Assembly: GCF_040183065.1 (NCBI RefSeq)
Contig: NC_091120.1
Location: 73,572,708-73,636,707, forward strand
Direction: 5' to 3'
DNA: 64,000 nucleotides
DNA from: Periplaneta americana
Taxonomy: Eukaryota > Arthropoda > Insecta > Blattodea > Blattidae
Positions 14,801 through 26,800 of the stretch are shown in pieces; position 1 is the first letter of the stretch; every line of letters begins with the position of its first letter. The position numbers and the translations under genes are program-made. The notes below the pieces were generated by a model. That model was given only the letters and a program-made list of their open reading frames with translations, did no database searches and was not told the origin of the DNA.

Positions 14801-17800
14801 TTTTTTTTTTTTTTCAGATTGTTACAGAGACACTGAATATAGGTGGTGTTGATGTGATAGTGAGAGATAAATCTTGGGCAGAAAATAAGAAAATGGGAGC
14901 TTTTTTGAGTGTAGCAAAAGGTTCTTTAGAGCCACCAGCTTTCCTTGAAATTAAATATATGGGTGATCCTAACAATAGTAAACCTATTGCCCTTGTAGGT
15001 AAGTACAAGAGTTGAACTAGTATTTTATTGTAGAACGTCTCTTGAGTCGAGAACCTTCTTCATTCGAGCAATATTAAAAATATTAATGCAAAAATTTTAG
15101 CACATAGTGAGCTAAGCAGTTTTCAGAAAGTCAACAAGTCATGTTAATTTTCTTGCTTTTTTTTTACTGAGTTTATTAAATAAATATTAGTCTTTTAATA
15201 TGTGCATTAAAACCTAAATTTAATGACTCTCTTACTCTAAAAGGAGATATTTCAAGAATTATCAATTTATTAAAACGAGTTCCACTATTATAGTGATATT
15301 TATCAATTTCATTTGCTTTACTTTTTCACTTAATGTTTCTAGATTTTTTTTATCAAGATCATCATCATCATCAACCTCCTCCTTCTCCTCCCCCTCTTCA
15401 TCATCACCATCATCATTGTCGAAAACATTTTAACTTTGTTAGTAGAATTTCATATTTCTGAGTTAAACTAAATCCTTCATAAAATATATTTTGTGTTTGA
15501 AGTAATGCTAATACCGAATTAGTACAAGGGTGATCCAGGAAATAGCTATTGTTTGGCAGGTCAATCAAGCTCTATTCAAAGTTGACTGGTTCAACCAATA
15601 CCTTTTCTCAATATTCTGTGAGTGCAGGTTGTAACAAGTTATGGTGCATTTTATCATCATCATCAACAATACGATTTGGGCCCATTGGCCCGTTTCGTCT
15701 CCATAGCAATATTAAAATTGGTCTTTCCAGCGTTTTCTAGGGCGTCCGATTCGTCTTCTCCCTTGGGGTTTATAATGGTGTAGTCGGTATGGAATGCGAG
15801 TTGGTTCCATCCTACATATATGTTCATGCCATTTATTCCTATATTCTGTGATAGTGTGGTGCATTTTATGAGTGTTCAAAATGAATTGTATTATACAAAA
15901 TCCCGCCAACTGTGGGGTGGCAAGTGTTATTCGATTCTTGAATGCTCAGAAGTTGAAACCTGCAGAAACTGATATATGGCTGTCTTATATGACCCCAAAG
16001 AGCAAGTTGCAATCACTTGAGTGGCATCATCCCTGCTTATTACTGAAAAAACCACGAAAATTCAGACATATTCTGTCAGCGACTGTTTTTTGGGGTTGTA
16101 AGGTTTAATATTTGAGGAGAAAAATTCGCTCCGGCGCCGGGGATCGAACCCAGGTCCTTGGTTCTACATACAAAGCGCTCTGACCACTGAGCTACACCGA
16201 ATTCAATCCACAGCACCGGATCGAATCTTCCTCCTTCAGTATTTCCCTTTGTGGCCTGACTCCAGGTTAGGCATATATGTTGACGTATATGTCTAGTGTC
16301 AACTGCCATTATACTAGGAGCGCACTTAGTTGAGTGACTTATTTGGCCGGGATTCCGCAGTTATGATGCACTGCTAGCTATGAGAATATTATGGATTTAT
16401 CAATTTGTCCTACAGAATAATCTCTGTAATATTGACAATTAATATTTGAGGAGAAAAATTCGCTCCGGCGCTGGGGATCGAACCTGGGTCCTTGATTCTA
16501 CGCACCAAGCGCTCTGACCACTGAGCTACGCCGAATTCAATCCACAGCACCGGATCGAATCTTCCTCCTTCAGTGTTTCCAAATAAGTCACTCAACTGAG
16601 TGCACTCCTAGTATAATGGCAGTTGACACTAAACACATATGTCAACATATATGCCTAACCTGGAGTCAGGCCACAAAGGGAAACACTGAAGGAGGAAGAT
16701 TCGATCCAATGCTGTGGATTGAATTCAGCGTAGTTCAATGGTCAGAGCGCTTGGTACGTAGAACCAAGGACCCGGGTTCGATCCCCTGCGCCAGAGCGAA
16801 TTTTTCTCCTCAAATATTAATTGTCAACATTACAGAGATTATTCTGTAGGACAAATTAATAAATCCATAATATTGTAAGGGTGTTCTTTTGGTGGATTTC
16901 ATGCCAAAGAGCACTACAATGAATGCAGAATGGTATTGTGAGACACTTAGAAAACTGCGATGAACCATCAAAAACAGATGGCGTGGAGTGCTTTCTCATT
17001 GTATTGTGCTTCTCTATGATAATGCCCGCCTTCACACTTCTACTAAAACCCAACACTTGCTGGATCAGTTTGGATGTGAGGTTTTTAATCATCCACCCTA
17101 CAGTCCAGACCTTCTAGCGATTTTCACTAAGCTCAAAGAGTTTCTATGCAGAAAACATTTTGGAAATGATAACATGTTGAGGAATGCAGTGAATAGACTC
17201 CAACTTAATAGATTGGAGATAGCCAAGTACGACAAAGGGTTTCTGATGCTCGTGGATTGGTATGACAAATGCTTAAATGAAGGAGATGATTATGTGGAAA
17301 AGTAAGATAAGCTTCTTTTGTGTAAGAGAAATCATTTTTTAAAGAAACATTTGTTTGTAAAGTTATTACAGCCAAATGGTCGTTACTTCTCACCCTCGTG
17401 TAAGCTTCAGTTTCGTATGGACATTTGCAGTTTTGCTGAGTATGGCTGAATCTACGAAAAATCATCTTAAAAATATTGCTACACACTAATAAAATTACTG
17501 TAATCCCTATTATCTCTTCATGTTATTTAGAAAAAACAATTTTTAATCTATTTTTTACTTCTCTCTTGGATACTAATGTTCCAATGCAGTGACTTTGGAT
17601 CTTCTTCAGTGAAGAAAAGAACTTCTGAGTTAATATTACAGGAAACAATACCTATAGCGATTCACACTTGTGCATGGTGTATGTGTGTTTTCAGATGAAC
17701 GTTTGATCAAGTTTTTATTATCCCATTATATATACTTTTTTTTGTTGCTGCATATAGGTAAAGGTGTGACTTTCGATAGTGGTGGCCTCAGTCTGAAGAA

Positions 17801-20800
17801 GGCTGAAAATATGGATCTAATGCGAGGGGATGTTGGAGGAGGTTCATGTGTTGTGGGAACAATATATGCAGCAGCTCGTTTAAAACTACCTGTCAATATT
17901 GTTGGTAAGCTGTTGATTACAATGTTAATTGTACATTTTATTATAGAAAATTATACTTCACCACATTTAAGGTAAAATAATGCTCCAATGTTTACAGGAT
18001 TTTCATAAGGTTGAATTAATATACATTTAATATAGCACATATTTATAACTCTCAACTTGCTTATATATTGTGGAAACAAATTTCCCTTGCCTTCATAATC
18101 ACAGCATAGAATGAAGCTAAACTGATTAGAGAAATCATCTGTCATGATACTTATGGGCGAATTTCCCAGAACTGTAAAAAATATAAATTTTAGCATATTC
18201 TGATTTTGAGATGCATATTTTTTTTTCTGTCTATATGTTCGTGTCACATTAGTGTTATTAATTAAGGTATTGGCAAACTCGTTTGTGATATTTGTGGATT
18301 TTATGAATTATTTAAAATTTGTACAATACTTGATATTGGCGTCTAGAATTTAGTAATGACTCAGTGCTCCTAGGAAAAACTTCAGTTAGGTTCAGGAAAT
18401 TTCAGTTGGGAATAATAAAAAAAATGGAATATAAATAAAATACTTTGATGTCTCATCAAACAGCTAAAACATTTTTTTTCGAATTATACATTTAAATTAC
18501 TCACCATGCCAAAAATATCAGTTAATATAGATCTAAATATTTAGGACATCCAAATGTTACATGACACAGGTCAAAATATGAGTTCAATGTGCTAAGCTTA
18601 TTCTGTATGTTGCCAGCCAGATCCTTTACAACTTGGTAATGATGGAAAGTGAGGTTTTAGCATAATGACATGGAGAGAGTTGTAACTGAAGGTACGGTCA
18701 CATGTCGCTACTTTTGCAGTGCTGCAGTACAAAAAACTGCTACATGTGAACAACGGTGCAACCTGAAAAGTAATGGCTGCTGAACCTGCTGGTTGCTACT
18801 TTTTCATGCTGCTTGCACCTCAAAAGTAGCGATATGTGAATAGGATTCTCAGGGTTGCAGCCGCAGCATTTTTTATATCGGTTTTGTTGAAACTTTGCAG
18901 CATTTGCGACCAGTGTTGCCACCGAAATGTGCCAGTGATACTTTTATTGTTTGGCTATATTTTAATGTTAGTTGTGATGAAAATGAATGATTTGTAACAG
19001 TTACTAAATGTACAATACAATCAGAGTATGATATGATTACTTTTTTTAATTTTTCTTAGCGTAGTTTCAAACAGGAGGGTTGCCAACATTGCTTACATGA
19101 ATATGCTATTGGTTATCATTTAAGTATATAGGCGTTTTTTAATAGTTTTATAGTAAAAATAATGCCAATTTCTGAATACTAGTTAGAACAGAAAAGCAAA
19201 TAATAGATAAGTAAGCTATCACATGAGTTTCATAATCTGAAACTCAAATGCGAACATAACCACAAAATGTATATTAAAAAGTCAACATGGAAATGGAAAA
19301 CTACAGCTAGACTGCAGCTGCAAAAGTAGCATCTTATGTGTGAACAAACTCGCAACCTCCAGTTGCAACTTTTGCAGCACTCGGGTTGTGCTGAGCACTA
19401 CTTTTGGCTTATGTGTGAACATCGACACACAACTTTTGCATCTGCAGTACAAAAGTAGCAACGTGTGACCGTACCTTAAGGCTAAAATTTAATAATTCTT
19501 AGAATATGAAATTATCAACAAACTACATCCATACAAATAACATATTATAGGTACAGCTGATGTAGATTTTTTAATAAAATGTCTCATGAACTTGGTAATG
19601 ATGTCAAAGTAGGTGACGAAACTAAATGATGTTATAAATATGGATAAGCTTAAAATTGCATAAAAATTCCTGAAAATCAATACAATATCATTTTTACTAG
19701 TAATGTGATGACTAACTTAATTAGTAATAAAATAATGTGTGTTTAGTTTACGAAGAGAATTGTAAATGAAGTGAGTCTAGGACACAACTTGATAATGACA
19801 TTTCACCTATAAGGATCTCAATAAATGCTAAAATAAAATGTAACATTTAATAAAGTTTTAGAGATGTGATAATTTCGAATACTGTGGTGGTGTAGATTTA
19901 AAAAAAAAAAAATACAATTTATATTTGTTTAAATTTCATCAGGACTGAGATTTGATACGTTTGAGAAAATGATGTTGTTGTTTTCTAATGCCAGGCGTTT
20001 GACAATAAAGTAATTTGACCTCTTGCACTCCAATATTTTTCAAAGATATTATCATGACCAGCCACTGAAGCACAGATTTTGAGGTGTTCCGAATCCATTT
20101 CTTGGTTTGACTTGCACAATGGGCAGTTAGGGGACTGATATATTCCAATTCTATGCAGGTGTTTGGCCAAACAATCATGGCCTGTTGCCAATCTAAATGC
20201 AGCTACAGACGATTTTCGTGGTAAATCGGGAATTAACTGTGGATTTTGATGCAGAGAGTTCCATTTTTTCCCTTGGGATTGAGTTATCAAATTTTGTTTG
20301 TTGAAGTCTAAGTATGTAGATTTAATAAATCTCTTCGCAGAGTAATATGTAGATTTAGTAACAGGTCTGTAAGTAGCAGTGCTGCCCTTCTTTGCTAAAG
20401 CATCCGCATTCTTGTTTCCCAGGATTTCACAATGGGATGGTATCCATTGGAATACAATTCTTTTATTGAGTGATATTAATTGAGAGAGCATTTTAGTTAT
20501 TTCTGCTGTTTGAGATGAAGATGTGTGTTTAGAGACTATTGATAGAATAGCTGCTTTGGAGTCTGACAATATAACTGCATTCTTAAATTTATTGACGTGG
20601 CATAGAAGATTCCTGAGACATTCACTTATTGCAATGATTTCACCATCAAAACTTGTTGTTCCATATCCAAGAGATCTATAAAGTGAGAAGAGACAGCACG
20701 TGACACCTGCACCTTGTTCTCTGAAGATCAAGAATCCGTCGGTGTATAAATGAAGCCAGTTTTGTGGAGGGTACCTAATATTAATTGTCTCTAAAGACAA

Positions 20801-23800
20801 TTGTTTCAGTATTTCAGTGTTTACTTCTGATTTCAGTATTTCTTCTGTTATATTTAGATTATATTCTATATTTAATAGGGTTAAAGGGTTTGGTTTAATT
20901 TGTAAGTTTTCTTTTAAATTCGGGATATTGATTTTCTGTGTTAATTCTTGAACAATGGATATGAAACTTTTTTGAGTTTTCAATCTACAGAGAGGACTGT
21001 ATGAATGCCAATTGTTTCCTGGTAATCTGATAAGTTTTTCATATTGAATCAGTGCTTTTTCTTCTATTGTCATTTTGATGCTGTTAATATTAGTGAGGAA
21101 TCTCATAGAATCTATTGGCGTTGTTTTGATTCCACCAATAATGAGTCTGAGAGCTTGGTTTTGAACATATTCTATGTCGTTTATGAAAGGTGAAGTAATT
21201 AAAATTTCTCCGCAGTATGTCAGCACTGGCTGTATAAACATTTTGTATGTAGTGTTCAAAGTATTCCTAGAGCATCCCCATTTCTTTCCTGCTAGTCTTT
21301 TTAGAAGGGAGAATCTTTTACGAGCTTTTTCAGAAATGTATTTCAAATGGTTGCTCCATGTTAACTTACTATCGAAAATAACTCCAAGATAGCCTATTTG
21401 GATTCATAAGTCCTGGGAAGGTGTTGGCCATTGTATTGGATATTGAATTCTCTTTCTTTTTTACCGAGTGAAAATATTTGGTAGTTACTTTTGCTTAAAT
21501 TGAGTGTCATCAAATTTGATGTATTCCATTCATGTAGTTGATTTAGAGCTTTAAGAGCAGAATTTTGAATTTTGTCTCTATGTCTGTAAGATCCGGAAGT
21601 CCACAGAACTATATCGTCTGCAAATAGTGCTGTTTTCATGTTTGATTCCTCTAACAGGGAGGGTAAGTCATTTATATAAATATTGAATAAAGTTGTGCTG
21701 AGGACAGTGCCCTGAGGTAGACCTCGATATGTTTGTCTGTAACTAGAAAGTGAGTTATTGAATTTAGTGGCAATGAATCTTTGACTAAGGAATTCTTATA
21801 TCCATCTGAACATATTGCTGGAGATACCTAATTTCTGGAGTTTTAGTAATAATTTATTTCTCCAAACAAAGTCATATGCTAACTGAAAGTCAATAAATAT
21901 TGCCAAGGTATCTTCTTTCTTGTTAAAACTGTCTTTTATTTCTTGGCCGAGGCATATGACTTGTTCATTGGTAGAGTGTAGTTGTCGAAAACCGGCTTGT
22001 CTTGGTGATAAAAGATTTTGGGATTCTAAATACAAGTTAAATGTTTTTTTATTAATTAATAGGCTGAATGATTTCCAGAGATATTCAAGAAATTTTATGA
22101 AGGAGGCTTTCTCCCTTCTTTTTGACAGGAATGGAATTCAATATTTGTTAGTTCATAGCTATGATAAACTAATATTGTTGCCTTCTAAGGCATAGCTATT
22201 ATCATCCTTGTTTCTGGATACAAGTATCGTCAGTTCAAACCCAGTTGATATTTCGAACAAAACATTTCAAAGTATGACTTTCCCCAGGAGGGAAGTAAAA
22301 CTGTGGGTTTTGTGACACACCAAGTTTGTGGTAAATAATAAACTTTAAGACAATAAAAAAGTGAGGAGGGGGGCAATTTTTGCCTATCTACCACAGTTCT
22401 TACTGTTAGTTGAAATGGATCTAGTGACTAACCCTTGATTATGATTTCTGGATCAAAATGTAAAAATAATGTAAAAATTCTTAGCAATACCTCTTGCTGA
22501 GATATGAATAATCCTACGAATCTCTTGCATACCATGTGATCTGTTAATAATAAGCAAACTTACTTAGACATATCAAGCACCAGTAAAAAGCTAGTATTGT
22601 TATTAGTATTATTATAATGTACAGGAGAAAAATTAATAAATAAAAAAAAAAAATTGCAGTGTAAAAAAATACTTTTTATAAATGAGATGTCATGTCAGTA
22701 GCTCTTCCAGTTACATTTTCTTTTTCCAGGTCTTGTTCCATTGACAGAGAACATGCCAAGTGGTTCAGCCAACAAACCTGGAGATGTGGTATATGCCATG
22801 AATGGGAAATCCATTACTATCATTGATACAGACTACGAGGGACGGTTGATTCTTGCTGATGCTCTTTGCTATGCACAAGAATTTAAACCTAGATTTGTAA
22901 TAAATATGGCTACATTAACACGTATGTTTAATAACAAAATATATTTAAGTTGAATAAAATTGTTTTTATGTTCATAAAAGTATATAGAAGTAATAACTTA
23001 AATATTTCACTTCTATCACTATTTCTTTATCATCACTATTACTATCGGCCCCATGTTCACTCACCTGATTGTTATTGGACAATATGCAATCCTGCCAGAC
23101 CCATTGTTACATTATTTTATACATTAAAACTGTTAGAAAAATAAATTCACCTAATGAAAAATGTGTAAAGGTTGGCTCTTGAATACAATTTAAAATAAAT
23201 TGTGTGCAGTACAATGAATTTTATAGTCTTATTTTTAATATACAGAAGAATTCCTCATATCTGGCAACTGTGGGCAAAACCAATGCCAGATAACTGATTT
23301 TGCCGGATAATTGGAAAATACGTTTATAACTTACATAAAGACACACTATACTGCACAAACATTTTTTTCCATGTTTAAATTTAGTAATTTTCATATAGAT
23401 ATTTAAAAATAATGTTTTTGAACTGAATCAAGATTTGTTGGAACATGGGACTTTGTATAGGACATGTAATGGCCAAGGTTGCTTGCGCATCTTACAATTT
23501 TTCTGCCATTTGGCCCATAATACAAGCATTCCTCGTAAAATGAACCATCTGTATAATTGAGCCACACTTTGCAAAACTGACATCCACAACATGGACAACC
23601 TTATAGAAAAAATAATAAAACTGGCTTATTTTTCACAGTAAAGACACGTTTCAACATAAAATAACTTTGTATTTGTGTATTTTCAGATTATATTCAAAAC
23701 TGAAACTAAATTTTTATGTCACTGTCAACGTATTAAGGATGCTTAATTCACTATATAATCCAAATATTAAATATTTAAAGTGTGTAATATGTCATAGGCC

Positions 23801-26800
23801 TAAATTATGCAGAACATTTTTGGGAGTCTGGAAAAATGAAGCATAAGCTTTAAGGGGTCCGTGATATTCAAAATGTTTGGAACCACTGTAGTAGTCGTTT
23901 GTCAAGCTATATTTCAGTATATTGTATGAAAGGAAAATTAGAAATAGGTAAGAAATCTTGGAAGGTTAATATAAACCTTATTTACGACTTTTAAGAAACC
24001 TGCAGGTTCATTGCCACCCTCACATAAGCCAGCCATCAGTCCCTATCCTGTGCAAGATTAATCCAGTCTCTATCATTGTATCCCACCTCCCTCAAATCCA
24101 TTTTTATATTATCCTTCCATCTACGTCTCAGCTGATATCAACCTTATTGTTATTAATTTAGTTATTTTAAATGCTAATTATTTTAATTATGTTACTTGGA
24201 GAATCTTACCCCAGATACTTTATCTTGTGCTTTTGTACCTTAATCTGAAACAGTAGTATTGTAATGTCTTCCTTTTCAACAGAATTTACTTATTTCTACT
24301 TATAAGCAAAATGCTAACTTTCATATGATTAGCCACGACTGGTTAGTCATAATCTTGTTATACAGGACAGGCCACAAAGCTGTTACAATTTATATGATAT
24401 GTCGAAGTTACGGTTATATATTTTTAGGTATTTATTTTCACGTAGTTTCTCAAAGATGCAGTAGTTCCACTCAGTTCAGTCAGTAAAGACCTTCACCATT
24501 CTCAATGCACACATGCATCTGTCGAATCATGCTCTCCATGACTTGGTGACACATAAAGACAGGCACGAACTGAAGGTCGTGCAGATCTCTTGGTTTCACA
24601 GCATAAACACGATCCTTCACCATCCCCCATAACCAAAAGTCACATGGTGTGATGTCGGGAGATTATGCTGTCCATAGCAAGGGCACAACTCTTTCAAACC
24701 ATTGTTTTCCAAATATGTGTCTTTCACGTACCAGTGAACCACCAGAGCACAGTGAGCTGGTGCACCAACCTTTTAGAAGTAACCTGACTGCAAGATTTCA
24801 GTAGGATGTTTCGTTCCATGAAAGTGCACAGCATGGCAAGGTATCCTTCGCTGGTAATGGTATCTTGATCAGAAAAGAATAGGCCCACAATGCCCAGTTT
24901 AGAGATACCATGTTTACTTTTGGTGCATCACATACATTTTTCCGGAGTTCATGCTGATGTTCCCTACATATAACATGTCTCCATATAAAATATGTTGTTG
25001 TTGTTTTCTAATGCCAGGCATTTGACAATAAAGTCATTTGACCTCTTGCACTCCAATATTTTTCAAAGATATTATCATGACCAGCCACTGAAGCACAGAT
25101 TTTGAGGTGTTCCGAATCCATTTCTTGGTTTGAGTTGCACAATGGGCAGTTGGGGACTGATATATTCCTATTCTATGCAGGTGTTTGGCCAAACAATCAT
25201 GGCCTGTTGCCAATCTAAATCTAATTATATATAAAATATATAACTCAACCTCCATATAAGTGGTAACACCTCTTAATTTAAAATTCTTTTTAAATTAGAG
25301 ACAAGTAAGTCTGTGTTAATCTTAAAATTAAGCATTATATCTATGCTAAATGTAGGTGAATTTTTTATTTTATATGAAGTGGAGATACTAATTGCACTTG
25401 GAGCATCAGCGTCTGGTGCTTACAGCAATTCGACACCCCTTGTTGAGAGCCTGTGTCAGGCAGGAGCGCTCTCTGGAGACAGAGTCTGGAGAATGCCATT
25501 GTGGCGTTATTTCAGTCAACAGGTGACAAGTATGTAAAGTCTGTGTAATTGGTTTAACTATTATGTTATAAACTTGATATGAATATGAAAACTTAATTAT
25601 TTTTTATATTGTATTTATAGCTTTAATTATCAAATCTGAAGTATGTGATGTACTTTCATTTTAAAAGAAACATGGAAACAGATTTATATCGGTTTAGTAA
25701 AGAATGTCTTTCTCGATATGACACGTTTTCTTTTCTTCCAGATTCTCAGTATTCTGACCTTATCAATTTGGCAGGACCTATGGGAGGATCCTGCACTGCA
25801 GCTGCTTTTCTGCAGGTAATACACTGTAGTTAATGTTTACTATCATGAATTTGATACATGCTGCCATAGTGGACAAATTGTATCATGAGTACTTAAGATT
25901 AGGGTATTTTGCATGTAAACTAATGTAATCGTATTAGTCTTTCAAATAGCATTGTGCGAAGAACAATGAAAAGCATGTAATAAACAACATATGTATTGAG
26001 CATGTTCTTTCCCATGACATGTTTAAATAAAACATAATATTATATTATTGTTTGGAATATTTTTAGCTGACACTTGTGAAAAAGTAATCTAAGCATAGTT
26101 ATTATGTGTATTGTTTTGTGTACACTTTCTGATCATTCTGCTGTGTGCATTAGACTGTGCAAAAGTTCGAACAATATGTATTCTGATTTCCATATTTTAA
26201 AATAATTGTAGCTCAGTTGGTAGAGCAGCTGGCTATGGACTGGAAGGTCCGGGGTTCGATCCCAGGTGGTGACAGGATTTTTTCTCGTTGCCAAACTTTC
26301 AGAACGGCCCCGAGGTTCACTCAGCCTCCTATAAAATTGAGTACCGGGTCTTTCCCGGGGGTAAAAGGCGGTCACAGTGTGGTGCCGACCACACCACCTC
26401 ATTCTAGTGCCGACGTCATGGAAAGCATGGAGCTCTACCTCCATGTTACGGGGATACCTTTTTACCTTTACCAAGATGAGTTAATATTACGCACATAAAG
26501 ATTTTTTTATTAACTTAGTCTGAAATTAAAATTAATATCTATTTACTTTGCATTTTATTATGTATGAGTGTTGATTACATTTTGTTTCTGTAGTTTACTT
26601 CATTTCAGTAAGGAGAGTTTTATATGTTAGTGTTACTTTAAGTAAAGGGTTGATTGAAAGAGTTGTTCCCTACCATTTTTGTGAAACCATTATTCCTAAC
26701 GTCTGTTTTTCCGAAATTTACTTTTTTTAATCCCTTCCAAAACAATTATTTCTAATCTACATTTTTTCGAAAGGAAATTCTTCCGTTAATCATTATTTCT

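Larger units (their letters stand above)
15525..17400 (+). mobile_element. Mariner element, internally deleted and interrupted twice
   Basis: The ends resemble mariner termini: AAGGGTGA at the left and, inverted, CGAGGGTGA at the right, flanked by TA on both sides. The transposase is readable as an N-terminal piece ([15 protein letters not shown]), a middle piece ([19 protein letters not shown]) and a C-terminal piece ([20 protein letters not shown], then PPYSPDL). The second and third acids of the DD34D triad are present; the first is Gly (FWG for the usual FWD). The part between the N-terminal and middle pieces is lost. A LINE tail (15655-15856) and a SINE block (16104-16872) sit inside it. 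All of it lies in the intron between 14998 and 17758. Confidence 0.85.

Noticed and set aside
15360-15420. Simple ATC/TCC-rich stretch as a coding repeat
   Set aside because: It is low-complexity intron sequence next to the mariner, without an open frame that fits the gene.
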